From the NCBI GenBank assembly GCA_036877525.1, contig JAZGTH010000002.1, positions 8,168,501-8,232,500 on the forward strand: a stretch of DNA of 64,000 nucleotides, given 5' to 3'. The position numbers and the translations under genes are program-made. The notes beneath the pieces were generated by a model. It was not told where the DNA came from, made no database searches, and saw only the letters and a list, made by a program, of their open reading frames with translations. This document shows, in pieces, positions 25,001 to 38,058 of this stretch. This DNA is from Chromobotia macracanthus (lineage: Eukaryota > Chordata > Actinopteri > Cypriniformes > Botiidae). The first letter of the stretch is position 1. Every line of letters starts with the position of its first letter.

Positions 25001-28000
25001 AACCTGCATACACTGGCAGATCATCTTTATGACCGGTTTAACAAGTTATTTAGCACCTAATGGGTGTGGAAACCAATGACTGGAGGGTTGGTGTTAGAGG
25101 GTGTTATTACATTGTGAGGATTCACATTTGCCCTGTTCAAGTGTAGAGAACCCTGAAGTGACCATAAAGTGACCTTTTCACTGGTCTGAAACCTTGACTA
25201 TCAAGAATAGTGTTTAAATATCATAAAATATACAAAATGTTTTTAAATATACAAAATCTCTTGATAAAAGACAACCCTACATTATTATTAATTCACACCT
25301 TAATGAGTTAATCTCCACAAAAATAAAAAAATGTTATCATTTACTTACTGTCATGTTGTACCAAACCCATTCTTTCCTCTGTGCTTTTTCCATACAATGA
25401 TAACATACAGTGACAACAGAATGTCATGCTTCAAGAAAACACCATAGAAGGTGTGTGATATATTCTTTACATGTCATCTAAAGCCATATAATAGCATGAG
25501 GAACAGACCAAAGTTTAAGTAACATTTCAGCTTTAAATTGTCCATTCTACTGGAACTCATTTGCAACATAGAAAATAGTTTAACAATAGAAAGTCAGATT
25601 TTGAACAACATGAAGGATTATTAATTAACAAAACATTCTTTTTTGTGTGAACTATTATTTAAAGTGGAATTTTCACATGCTAACCTCAAAACAATTGTCT
25701 GTTAAAATCGTTCACATTTTACAGCTATCATGTGCTTTGTAAATTAACTGGCAGAATGGCAGGCTCATTTAACCAGAATTGTGTTTGCTTGTCTCTCGTC
25801 AGTGTGTGCAGAAACCATCACTGGATGATATTAATGACAAAGATAAAGAGTACAAACCCCACGACTTGCTGCAAAGGCAAAGCACTCCCATGCTGTCCAG
25901 TGACACCAGCGCACCTGCTAGAAGAGCCAAGAGGCTGAAAACAGAGGTGAATATTAAGAAACATACATGCGCCAGTTAAATGAGACTTTTATACAGTATG
26001 TTCATAATCTGTTCCTCCATTTTTGTGTTTGCCTCTATTCTCCAGAGAAAGTCCTCTTTTAAATGCTTATTTACATTTATGTATTTAGCAAATGCTTTTA
26101 TCCAAAGCGACTCACAGTTTATTTATGGTGTACATCTCATTAATACATGCTTTCCCTGAGAATCGAACCCACAGCTATTGCACTGCTACAGAGATATAGG
26201 AACACTTATATTTTAGTAGGCCTCTGTAACTGGAGGATTTGATGTTCTTTGTTTTTTTAGACTGGTTGTGAGAAGTCCGAGGGAGGTGAGGGCTGTGAGA
26301 ACAGGCCCAACCTCAGGAGGAGGATGGGTTCTTTTGTTATCAAGCCTGAACCAGGTAAGCAGCTTCCTCTAGTCTCATGTGGCTCAGATATATGCAGCCA
26401 TTGAGGTCTAAATCTAAACATCTGCAGCAAGTCAAGCAAACCAAACATGTGATTCAAGGAGTTTTGTTAGTCAAATCAGTATCCAGATAGTAACAGATGT
26501 GTTTCTGTGCGTTTTAGAGAGGGAGATCCCTATACAGGTGAAGCAGGAACCAGTGGAGGTAAAAGAGCTGATTCCTGAACCAGAGAAAACCAAATCACGT
26601 TACAAGAAAAACAACCCCCCTACTCCAGTCAGCATAGTGAGTCTCTCTCTCTCTTTTTCTCTCTCTGACTGTTTTCTATACTCAAATATAAGTTATGCCA
26701 AACTTTTCTATTACATGTAAATCAGATGTCATCTGAGCTTAGGGGGCAAACCGATTCTGCTGATCATACTGAGATGTAATGACACTGCAACATATAAAGT
26801 TGGAATGTCAGAAGTGTTGGTGCTTTGGTACTAAGTTGATACTAAAATTAAAATAAAGGCATATAATATTTTTTTCTACAGTAGTATTGGGTACTGTACA
26901 GTACACTTGTTTTCAATGTTTGCATACATATTTGTGCTCGTAAAAAGGTTTTCACTTGAGTGAGATGCATGAAATGAATGTCTAGGGTTTTCATGTAAAC
27001 ACAATTATTATGGGAATCTTATTAAGAGAATGTAAACAGATGCAATATAAATTAGATTTGTGCCAAAAACTATCAGGAAAAAATGCATTTGGTCTTGTTA
27101 TGTAAATGCAGTGTAATAGGCCTGCTGTTGTTATTATTAATCAAAATGTAATTTCAAAGGATCGGACTAAATGTGGCGTGCACAATATTTCAGTATTGTC
27201 TCTCTTTTTAGGTGGACCTGTATGTGTGTTTAGTGTGTGGAAAGGGGAACGATGAGGATAGGTTGTTGCTATGCGACGGGTGTGATGACAGCTACCACAC
27301 TTTCTGCTTGATCCCGCCCCTCAGCGATGTTCCTAAAGGTGATTGGAGGTGCCCTAAATGTCTGGCTCAGGTGAGCAAAATAACAGATATGGAAAAATTA
27401 ACAATCATGATGTTTGGTTTTTGTATAAAGTAAACAGAAGCAGAAGCTGAATCTGAACAACATAGCTTCAGTATTATACAGCTGAAGGATTATAGAGATG
27501 TCAAACCAGGCTTTAATTCCCATGATTGTTTTATTACTGGTGTGTTTCTACAGGAGTGCAGTAAACCTCAGGAAGCGTTTGGCTTCGAGCAAGCACACAG
27601 GGACTATTCTCTCAAGGCCTTTGGGGAAATGGCTGACTCCTTCAAGTCCGACTATTTCAACATGCCTGTTCATGTATGTACAAACCCCCCTGAGACTCAC
27701 CCAAAATGGATTTGCAAATCTAGCCTCAACATATTAGATGTTTAAATTTGGTGTGTGTGTTTCAGATGGTGCCCACTGAGCTAGTTGAGAAAGAGTTCTG
27801 GCGATTGGTGGGCACCGTTGAAGAGGATGTGACAGTGGAATATGGAGCTGACATTGCCTCGAAGGAATTCGGAAGCGGTTTTCCAATCAAGGGCGGAAAA
27901 TTTAAGGTTGCACCACATGATGAGGTACAAATCAGGAAGATATTACTCTGAGATACTGAGATATTACTCAGTTTCCAACATTTAGTTTCCAATTGTAGTT

Positions 28001-29715
28001 GAATAGACATTTAGTATTATGCACTTGTTTTTGCATATTTCTTGGATATGATTAGAGGACATAGATGCAGTGTGGACTGAGTTGATTGGTTCTCTCATTG
28101 CTGATTGAATTGATCTGTGCTGTGATTGGTTGTTGTAGAAGTACCTTAACTGTGGGTGGAACCTGAATAACATGGCCATGATGACCCCATCAGTGCTAAC
28201 CCACGTCACTGCAGATATCTGTGGCATGACTCTGCCGTGGCTCTATGTGGGCATGTGCTTTTCCTCTTTCTGCTGGCACATTGAAGACCACTGGAGCTAC
28301 TCCATCAACTACCTGCACTGGTAATAAGTTATGTGTTAATAGGGGTGATAAATATACACACTAAAATGCTTAAAATGAGTGTATAACAATAACAAAAATG
28401 CTGTCTGCTCTGAATAAGGTCTATAATACAGTTATAATAAGAGAGTATTTATTACTGCAGAGAGGGTAACATTTTGGGAGTATTACGATTTAGAGGCATC
28501 ATTTTGACCCTGACTGTGTGTTTCTGCATGTGTTTGTGTGTGATAGGGGTGAACCTAAGACCTGGTATGGAGCTCCTGGATTTGCTGCTGAACAACTGGA
28601 AGAAGTGATGAAGAAACTTGCTCCAGAACTGTTTGAATCTCAGCCAGACCTCCTCCACCAGCTCGTCACAATCATGAATCCTAATACACTCATGGCCCAC
28701 GGAGTACCAGTGAGTAACAACATTAAATGCCCACACCAAATTCACCAAATGTTTGGTAACTTTTATAAGTTATAACTATTAACTATTATAAACTTTCTAT
28801 AATTTTTAGTTTTTTATTTTCTTACTCTTTAATTTTAACTTTAGTTAACTTCATGTATTTATATGAAGGTTAATGTACATATGTCTTTTGTAAAACACTT
28901 CATAAACACTATTTAATATGTAAATAAAGCATAAATTTAAGTTGTTTTTAATTTACACACTATGTAAACATTCCCCCACTCTCACACACACATGCAAACA
29001 CACACACGCAAACACACACACACAGTCTTCATCAGTGAAGTCTGTGCTCATATGGACTAACTCATTCTTTTCCTTCCAGATTTACAGAACCAATCAGTGT
29101 GCAGGAGAGTTTGTCATCACGTTTCCAAGATCCTATCACAGTGGATTTAACCAGGGTTTCAACTTTGCAGAAGCTGTGAACTTTTGCACAGTGGACTGGG
29201 TGAGCTGCTTCAGGATCAGCCTGAATTCTGTTACTGTAGATTTTCTTGAGCAGGTCTCAAAGTGTTATTTAGATGAATATTCTCTAATCTATTTCTGCTG
29301 TGTTGTTTATTGTGTACAGATGACACTGGGCCGTCAGTGTGTGGAACACTACCGTCTGCTTCATCGTTATTGTGTGTTCTCTCATGATGAGATGGTGTGT
29401 AATATGGCCATGAAGGCCGACAGCCTGGACGTAGTTCTGGCGTCAGCTGTACAGAAGGACATGCAGATTATGATCAGAGAGGAGAGAGAACTGCGTGACA
29501 AAGTCCGCAAGCTGGTGAGTTAGTGAGTGTGTGTGTGTCAGTGTGAGAATGTGGGTTTGATAGCTGCAGCATCAGGGGCAGCTGTTAAAAATGTATAGTG
29601 TGTGTATATGTATATATATATATATATATGTATATGCGTATATGTGTATATGTTTATGTGTATATGTATATATATGTATATATGTTATATGTGTATATGT
29701 ATATATATATATGTA

Positions 29716-29786
<71 letters not shown>

Positions 29787-31702
29787 ACTGACAGTCCTAA
29801 TAAATATACATTTAAGCATTAGAATAAATACATGCAATACATTGTTTTTCTGCTAGGCCCCACGATTTTTTATGCTTGTCTTTTCAGGACGAAGAAGTTA
29901 TTAACATATATATCAGTGTATATTGACATCCATCTCTGTCCCTCTCTGTAGGGAGTAGTGCACTGTAAGCTGTTTAAATATGATAATCTGGCAGACGACG
30001 AGAGACAGTGCCTGAAGTGTCGCACCACTTGTTACCTGTCAGCTCTCGTCTGCCCCTGCAGACCTGGAGTCCAGGTGTGTCTGCACCATATCCACAACCT
30101 CTGCTCCTGCCCCATCTCCAACTACACCCTCAAGTAAGTCCTTACCTCTGCATATTTCACTGCTCTCTGGAAAGAGTATGAGAGCTGGGTTTGTCTGTTC
30201 CCTTAGGGTCAGTAAAGATTAGCCTGTTTGCCAGTTGTCTTCATTATATTCATTATATTCTTGATTCATTTGAATAATGAGTTAGTGACCTTGAGGACAA
30301 GTGAACCTCTGGTTAAAGTTTTACTCGTAATTCTCAACCACACAGTTATCGTTTTACACTGGATGACCTTTACCCTATGATGAATGCTGTGAGACAGAGG
30401 GCGGAGTCTTATGACGAGTGGGCATTGAAAGTGACGGAGGTCTTGGAGGCCAAACTAGACAAGAAACGCAGTAAGTTTCCACCACAATAATTTCTTTAAA
30501 ACCCTTTATCAAGACACATCAGCTTAGGAACTTTTCGTTTTTCATTGGTCTCACTCACCCTTTCTTTCCTCTCACACTGTAGATGTCACTGTGTTTCGTG
30601 CCCTTCTGGAGGAGTCGGATGAGAGATCATTTCCCGAGAATGATCTGTTACGTCAGCTCAGGCTGGTCACTCAAGATGCAGAGAAATGTTCGTCTGTTGC
30701 CCAGCAACTGCTAAACGGCAAGAGACAGACTAGGTACAGACACACACAGTCTTACTCACCACTACAGTAATATAAACACCCACACGCTCCCTCACATTGT
30801 ATGATTATACACACACGTGCACACACACACACACACACACAATTTTACACGTCCTACAGCGACATATGTTCACATAGTGTTTAAAGCACACGTTTATTTC
30901 CATTTAAGGGGACTTATCAGTGTGCTGGACTTAATCACATGCCACAACATTGTTGGAAAGAGACATGAATTTTGTGTATTTCTACATCCATGTGTGTTTA
31001 TGTTATGATCTGTCTGCAGGTATCGCACATGTGGGCGAAAATCTCCTAATCAGCTCACCGTGGAGGAAATGAGGTCATTTGTGCGGCAGCTGTACAACCT
31101 TCCCTGCAGCCTGACGCAGGCGCCGCTACTGAAGGTGACTGACATACACACACAGTCACACAGCATGCAGCACAGCAGCAGTTTTACCAAAGACTAATGA
31201 GCCACAGATAATTTATAAACGTCTTAGGCTGATCTACCTCAATAATAAAAGCCATTAACTCTCACTCTCTCTCGCTTGTTTAGGAGCTACTAAACAACAT
31301 TGAGGATTTCCAGCAGCACAGTGAGAAGCTTCTGTCTGATGAAGTGACTGCAGACGTTGTTAGTGAGATTGAGTCACTGCTGGAGGAGGGCTCTCAGTTT
31401 GATGTGGTTCTCCCGGAGCTCCCACTGTTACGGGAGCGTTTGGAACAGGCTCGCTGGCTGACCATGGTCCATCAGGCCGAAGATCCGGTAACAAACCCCC
31501 CAGGCCTCTCTCTAGACAACATGCGTCGGCTAATCGATCGAGGGGTTGGGCTGAAGCCGCACCCCTCCATTGAACGCACCATGGCTCATCTGCAGGAACT
31601 GCTCACAATCTCAGAGGAGTTGGAGGAGAAAGCAGAAACCCTGCTCAAGGCCAGGTATGGGCAGCACTGGGCGTACAGATACACACATACACACACATCC
31701 AA

Positions 31703-31757
<55 letters not shown>

Positions 31758-34700
31758 TAGGGCTGTCAGTAAAACATGTTAACTTTTAAACAATTGGACC
31801 ACTTCAAAGCTTGAAGTACCAGCTAAATGCACAGCATGTCATCCTACGTGTACATGTACACCCATACATGATGCACCCAACCTGTAATTGACAGGATTCT
31901 AAAATCTCCTTTTAAGGAAGAGCTATGGATTCGCATCAGTTTAGGACTACCAATAATGGACATCTAAGTTGAATTTCTGCAGTTAAGGTCACACACCTGC
32001 AGGTGGCAGCACAAGAATGATTCTGTTGTCCTACCTTGTGTTTGTTTCTTTCAAGGCCTCCAGAGAGTTTGGAGACACTCTGTTCTCAGATGACTCAGGT
32101 GGAGGGGGTACCTGCATACCTGCCAAACTGCCTCCAACTGCAGGACACAGTCAACAGGGCGAAAGAATGGCTTCAGGAAGCGGAGGCTTTACAGGTACAC
32201 ATTTAAGGAAGTATGCATACTGTATACTAGTGTACTTGCCATTAGTGCAACAGTCCCGTGCCTGTTCATGAGGTGTATTGGTAGTTTAACTGATTTGTTT
32301 GTGCTGGCAGGTGGGAGGTCAGATTCCAGTTCTCAGCTCACTCTCTGATATGGTTTTGAGAGCTCACGCTATCCCTGTGAGACTAGAGCCCCTGGAGCAG
32401 CTTGGGGTTCTAGTCTCAGAGGTGCAGAGGTGGAAGGAGTCGGTGGCAAAAACCTTCCTCATCAAAAACTCCCCCTTCACTCTGTTGGAGGTTAGTCTGC
32501 ACAAATGATCATTTATAATCATTTCAGTCCTTAAATATCAGAAAGAGTAAAACTAAGTTTGAAAGCAGCATTGACCATTTGCTCTTCATTCACTGTAAAT
32601 ATTACATACTTCATATTTTATTATAAATGTCTGTTTTTGAGATTGTTTAATGGTTCTGCTCACCTGTGCAGGTGTTGTGTCCCAGATGGGAAGTAGGCAG
32701 CTCTATGAAGAAGAAGATGAGGAAAGTAAAGGGCGAATGTGCATCAGGGAAGAAGAAGCTTGTGAAGCTGGACAGCATGAGTGATGTGGAGAAAGCACTT
32801 ACAGACAGCAAAGACTCCGCCTCCGCTGTAAGTTCACTATATAGTGTACTACTAAAAAACATAAATCATTACGCCCCACTCATTGGTTCTTTCTTTCCTT
32901 CCTTCCTTTCAGATGTTTACCCTGGCTGAAGTTCGTTTGAAGGAGCTGGAGTCACTTCTATCTCTTCGGGCAGCTAATGAATCGAAACTCCTCCCTGCAG
33001 CCGACTGTGCTGCTCTTAAAGTGTGTGTATGCCAGCAGCCAGCCATGGGTGCCATGCTACAGTGCGAGCTGTGTCGGGACGCTTTCCACAGTGTGTGTGT
33101 GCGTGGGCCTGCCGATCCCCATGGCACTGAAGCATGGCTGTGTCCGCTATGCCTGCGTTCCACGAAGCCCCCCATGGACAAGATCCTTTCCCTCTTGTCA
33201 TCCCTGCAGAGAATCCGTGTGCGGCTCCCAGAGGGCGACGCACTGCGTTACATGATAGAGCGTGCCGTCAGCTGGCAACGACGAGCACGTGAGGTCATTG
33301 ACTCTTATGACCTCTCGCTGACCTCTCAGAAGTGCAGAAGAGCCTCACCTACACATAGCTTACATCAGACCAGTGGGCACAACAGAAAGGTCAGATATTA
33401 TATCACACAAACAACAGACTGTCGTATATTTGGGGTGAGAATCGTGAAGATTGAAGTTTATATTATGTAGTGTAATTTTTATTTTTTTTTCTTGTTGCTC
33501 AATTGATAGAACATTGTATTAGCAGCAAATAAGTTGTGGGTTCGATTCCCAGGGAACACACATACTGATTAAATGTATTCTTTGGATAAAAACATTTGCA
33601 AAAGCATACATTTACATTTTTGGATGTGTTTTGCATTTTTAATGTCTCTTTTTGACTGTTATGTTTTCAATAAACAGTAATTTTTGTTGTTGTAGCAGCA
33701 GCTGTGTGGGTCTCCATCTCAGGGTCAGGACTGGAGTGTGTCTGGGCAGGATCAGACTGTGTTTTACACGGAGCAACGCTGTATCCCTCTCCAAGGTGCA
33801 TTCTCACATACAAGATCACTTTCCTATTTCTAGAAATCTCACTGTGCAGATTATTAAAACACTGTATGTGTGTGTTCCAGGTCTCAGTGTGGAGTTTGAA
33901 GAGCTGATGGTGGAGGGTCTGCTTCTACAGGTTTCTGTCCCTGAAACTCAACAGCTCTACAGACTTCTGCTATCTGGCCCACCGGCCATAAACACTCCCC
34001 AGACAGAACACACACCCTACCTCACACAGAAACATTCCTCACCACCTAGAGAGGTAAACTATTTACATGTACTTCTTCTGTGCTTATTGATTTGATCAAG
34101 TGTAGCAAATAAATGCATTTTCCCTCTCTCCTCTGAAGCGAGATGCAATCACTTCAGCAGAAAAGAAAGCCAAGCGACGGATAAACAGAGGGGAGGCTGA
34201 AAACAAGGATGGAGGGATGAAGCTGAAAAGCAAAAAGCAGCGTATGGACACAGAGAAGAAGAGAGAGAGGAAAGCAGCATCAGTCTCCGAGTCAGATGTT
34301 TCTCAATCAGATGACTCAGAAGAAGATATGACCCTGTGTCCAGCAGAGAGCTGTCTGCAGCCAGAGGGAGAAGAGGTGAGTTAATCTTGTTTATGTGTGT
34401 CCTCACTAACATAGTGAACAGTTTTAATTCTAATGGTCCTCACAAGACATTTTAATGTAATTTCAATATATATACAGTATTTGTCCTCAAACTTATTTTG
34501 GGGAAAACTTTTTATACAAAATTGTGGGAAAAACTCCTTTTGGGAATGTCCTTATTTGTATAAACACTTTTTAATTGTAAAAATGCAGAACGTTTTCTGT
34601 TTGGGTTAGTTGTGGGTTAGGTTATAGTGTTTTTAATTATTTTCTAAGTCTATAGAATGTCTCCATTTAGATAGACAAATAAATGTGTGTGAATGTGTTT

Positions 34701-34856
34701 TGACAACATTCTCTGCTGCAGGTGGACTGGGTGCAGTGTGACTGCTGTAATCGTTGGTTTCATATGATCTGTGTGGGGGTATCAGCAGAACTAGCAGCTG
34801 AGGAAGATTACATGTGTGTGACCTGCAGCACAACCAACACGGCTCGTCGGACGTGA
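19019..34856 (+). CDS. kdm5b: Lysine demethylase 5B (JmjN-ARID-PHD-JmjC-C5HC2-PLU1-PHD-PHD)
   Basis: 27 coding exons: 19019-19171, 22487-22564, 22959-23081, 23385-23555, 25803-25946, 26261-26354, 26518-26636, 27212-27370, 27554-27673, 27766-27924, 28139-28320, 28547-28709, 29080-29199, 29320-29514, 29952-30133, 30346-30470, 30583-30733, 31020-31134, 31284-31654, 32056-32194, 32311-32490, 32672-32827, 32913-33389, 33696-33795, 33881-34053, 34139-34375, 34722-34856. They join to 1506 residues (human 1544). JmjN begins with CPVFEPSWEEF, followed by ARID at about 75-170. PHD1 is at 295-347. JmjC has Fe(II) ligands H487/E489 (HIEDHW) and H575. C5HC2 is at about 660-720, then the PLU-1 helices, PHD2 at about 1140-1190 and the C-terminal PHD3 (VDWVQCDCCNRWFH). 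The enzyme removes H3K4me2/3 in the nucleus. The final PHD separates it from KDM5C/D, and synteny supports kdm5b. kdm5ba versus kdm5bb is open. Confidence 0.96.
21219..21370 (-). repeat. tRNA-derived SINE (near complete) in kdm5b intron 1
   Basis: Read on the minus strand it starts 'gttctcctgtagctcagtgg' (A box), has 'cgtgggttcgatttccagg' (B box), and ends with the fish tail 'gtcgctttggataaaagcg' plus 'tctgccaaaatgtgtaaatg'. It is the best preserved copy of the family in this window. Confidence 0.85.
24236..24292 (+). other. Candidate alternative (cassette) exon in kdm5b intron 4
   Basis: 57 bases flanked by atcag| and |gtatgt, open in one frame as APELAAKLASFGAPPGLEE (19 codons). Both ends are phase 0, matching the splice of exon 4 (ends 23555) to exon 5 (starts 25803), so inclusion would keep the frame. 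The insertion would fall just after the ARID domain. I do not recognise this peptide from other KDM5 proteins. The only evidence is the open frame, the splice sites and a coding-like composition. Confidence 0.35.
26069..26203 (-). repeat. tRNA-derived SINE, degenerate, in kdm5b intron 5
   Basis: On the minus strand it has a weak head, 'gtgggttcgattctcaggga' (B box), and the tail 'gagtcgctttggataaaagc' plus 'atttgctaaatacataaatg'. Same family as the copy at 21219-21370. Confidence 0.75.
29595..29780. repeat. TA/TATG microsatellite in kdm5b intron 14
   Basis: About 185 bases of TA and TATG/TGTA units, ending in a pure (TA)n run from about 29721 to 29778. The ORFs seen across it are artefacts of the repeat. 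Confidence 0.95.
30818..30841. repeat. (CA)n microsatellite
   Basis: Short CA run in kdm5b intron 17. Confidence 0.9.
31706..31758. repeat. (TA)n microsatellite in kdm5b intron 19
   Basis: Pure TA run beginning only about 50 bases after the donor at 31655. It is followed by 'actagggctgtcagtaaaac', which resembles the end of hAT-type fish DNA transposon relics. Confidence 0.9.
33491..33618 (+). repeat. tRNA-derived SINE in kdm5b intron 23
   Basis: Head 'cttgttgctcaattgataga', B box 'gtgggttcgattcccaggga', then 'acacacatactgattaaatg' and a tail 'tttggataaaaacatttgca'. It is the family's plus-strand copy in this window with the clearest B box. Confidence 0.85.
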
Positions 34857-37800
34857 ACCCACCACCCTTCCATCCCTTTCCCTGGCTATATAACTGACTT
34901 TCCCCTGTTCCCTAATCCATGACCTCTGACTCTTGTAACAACGGTGCTATTTTACTTATTTCGTTGGACTCTTGTCCTGAACGATACTATTTGTTCACTT
35001 GTTTTGTATTTTTACAGCTTTTTCCTTCTGTTGACCTGTTTGTGATTGTCTGTAACAATTATAAATATGCTAAATGTTGAATGAATATAAAGGTGCATGG
35101 GTTTGTGCTCATGTTGTTTTCTGGTGTGGAGGAGAGACATTGTTATTAAAATCAAGCGAGGATCGTCTCTTCTGCATGCATGTCCAGAAATACTGCAACA
35201 GGGCAGACAAACAGTTTTCACCAAATACAATAAATAATAAATACAGAGAAATTATTTTTTTGGAAACCCTCTCGTTTTGGTACACAGGTATCTGGGAAAC
35301 TCTCCGCTGTGATGTTTTTATTTTCTTTTGTAGATTAGTTTTATTTATCTGAGCAATACTGTTGTTTGTAAGTTACGGGATGTTTCAGCGGTTCCAGTTG
35401 TGTTGGTGCTTTTAGAGTCTGTGGGCAGATATTCAGGATATGTGATGGACACAGATTTGAGATTTGTAGCAAAGGGAAGAGTGTTATGAATTGCCACAAA
35501 ACCTGTTCATGCCATTTGAGGGGTGAGGGTGGGGGAGTGTCAGGGTGTGGATTTAACCAGCTTGTTAAAATAAAAAAATGTCCCAATTTATAGTGTGGAA
35601 TTAAACTCTTTGTTCTAATATCAGAAGTCTGTTCTGTTTTTGATTTAGTGCTTTCTAATTTAGTTCAGAAATAAGCTTTAATGTGTAAACTCTGTTTAAT
35701 GGGTGTGTACTAAATGTTTATCACTCAATGCTTTTGACTGTGTAGTTACTATTCTGTATTATTCTAGTAAAGCGCATTAGAGTTTAAAGCATCATTTTCT
35801 GGTCCCTGAGAATGACCTGCTGAACCAGGCTTATCAGACTGTGAGCCTGCATTATCAGACTGTGAGCCTGCAAAAACAGCAAACCAGCTTCGACCTCAGT
35901 TCATCATGTTAAGTCTGTATTGCAAAGTTAACATCTACCCTGCGTTCAAGTATGGAGTCAATTAGTCTCGTACAGCCTCTCCTATTTCCTTCCACACTTC
36001 CCTATGCCATAAATTGTGTTTAAATTGAGCTACGTTCGCGAGACTCTGCACTGCGTTTATTCTGTACGTACTTCGTACCGACTCATCTGGACATCAGTTA
36101 CATTTAGATGATAACAGTAAATATTTTAGGGGAATTGTGTCTAGGAGAAAATAATTCTCCTAGTCTGTAATTTATAACAGCCTACACCCCATCAACACTG
36201 ATAATTTTTTAACAAAAACTTTGATTTGTAATACACTTAATGTGAGTTGACCCCTTACACTTTTATTTTTTCTTTCATTAATGTTTCAGGTTTGCAAATA
36301 AACTTTAGCAGATTTATAGATTCAGTTTCCCTGTTAAAAGTTTGCACTCAGTTGACTGAGTTTGTACGTGCAGAAGGGAATTAATGATCTATCCTGTTTC
36401 TAGCTGTTCTAGTTGTGATCATGTTGGGAAAAGTTCACAGATCTGAGGACTTTCCCAATGTCCCAATGTTCCCAAGGTTCCCTGTTTTAGCTCCATTACA
36501 CACACTGAGATTCTTGTTAGTCAGTAAGGTCTGCATGTCTGACAAGCTGTCATGGTTGATGTATCAAAACAGATGGACTACTGAGGGACCCTATAATGTC
36601 AACGGACAGCACTGATAGTGAGGGGGTCGTATGACCTCTAATTACCCCATTGCTTAGAGTATTTAAGCTACCTTCCCCCAAAACAACACCTTTAAATGTC
36701 CAAAACACCAGAGTGGTGTGGCACTCTGAAGGGAGAAGGATCTTGTGCTTTCAAAGCTAGGTTGTTATCTCCAAAATTGCCTGTACCCTACCTTTAATAC
36801 TTCTGGCACATTTTTATCTACATGGGAACTACAATCTATCATAATAATTAAGCATGTGCTAATATGTTCAAAGACATCAGCAGGTTTACGAACTTGGATT
36901 ATGAGCAATCTGGAATCCTAAAGTGTAGTGCGAGTTAAAACTAAGAAGGATAAATAATAATAATGTGAACACCTGTTTTCTTTCTCAATAGCAGACCAGC
37001 ATTTTTTAACTTTTCCCTTTATTTTGAAATCAAGACTATGGCAGCAAGCACACCAGTTTTTAATTGTGATTAAAAACTGTATTAAACTAAATGTTACTTG
37101 AGAAGTATTGCATTAGCATGGCTTAAACATTACAGATCCTGCTCTGGTTTCCTTACCTGAAAACTCTGTATGTTTTTTTATATAGTTTTTTATACAATTT
37201 TTATTTTTCGTATTTTATTTACTTTGGACTTGGTTTTATGGATTTCAATAGCTGGATAACAAATTGGTGAATAAACATATATATTTCAACTAGGAAAATA
37301 ATTCCTAGTGTTGGAAAAGGTCTACAGATGGAGCTTAACAGAGTAAAGTATTTCCACAAACACAAATCATCACATCAAAATACTTTTGTCACTCTGCTTC
37401 TTCCTAGAGCGACAAAAGTATTTAAAAGAAAAATGTCTGTACTGTGTTTAAAAGGAAATCTGAACATAAAATCCTGAATTTGCACCATGATATTGCACCA
37501 GTATCATGAAAACAAAAGCATATAACAACTGCAGTGCATGTGTTGCAAACACAAGGGGGCAGAAGAATTTAATGTACGCACAAGAGGCAGAAAATGAAAC
37601 AGCCTACTTTTTAAATTCAAAGTAGTTTATTGTTATTATGCCATATGAAGATGCTATGGATGACGTAGTAGTGCAAAGATAGATAGGAACATGCATCATA
37701 AACTCTCTCAGTAAGCAGTGGTGGGGTCATCACTTTTTTGTTGTATATTTTAAACAGCTTCATTGCAGTGATTAGAACAGTTCAAGCAGTTGTGCAACAG

Positions 37801-38058
37801 TCCTTCACACAAATGTGCTACAAGGTGTCAGCTCACTTTTGCAATTGCTTATGTGCTTTCATTTGATCAGCTCCACTGCTAACTGTTTATGTGCAGTCAT
37901 CTCTCTCTTTCTCTCTCTCTCCCCCTCTCTCTCTCTTCTAACAACCAACAGCAGTTTTTATCTGTCTGTAAGATTTAAGACAGTAAGCAGGTTTGCTGTA
38001 GTGTTATGCTGTTTTCTTTTTGATTTTAAGATGTTCTGCTTTAAGAAGAATTAGGGAG
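34857..38058. other. kdm5b 3' UTR and 3-kb intergenic spacer
   Basis: AATAAA signals at 35229-35234 and 35236-35241 probably end kdm5b. Beyond them no gene is supported. The spacer holds a tandem 22-bp duplication (about 35828-35873), a perfect 13-bp inverted repeat (37378-37390 with 37411-37423) and a CT-rich tract (37901-37937) just before the first Ig-receptor exon. The rest is unremarkable AT-rich DNA. Confidence 0.6.

Noticed and set aside
29591..29856. Three overlapping ORFs of repeated Tyr-Ile/Val
   Set aside because: They are translations of a TA/TATG microsatellite in a kdm5b intron, not genes.
36415..36615. 66-codon ORF in the kdm5b-Ig receptor spacer
   Set aside because: No splice context, signal peptide or recognisable motif; length is expected by chance in AT-rich DNA.
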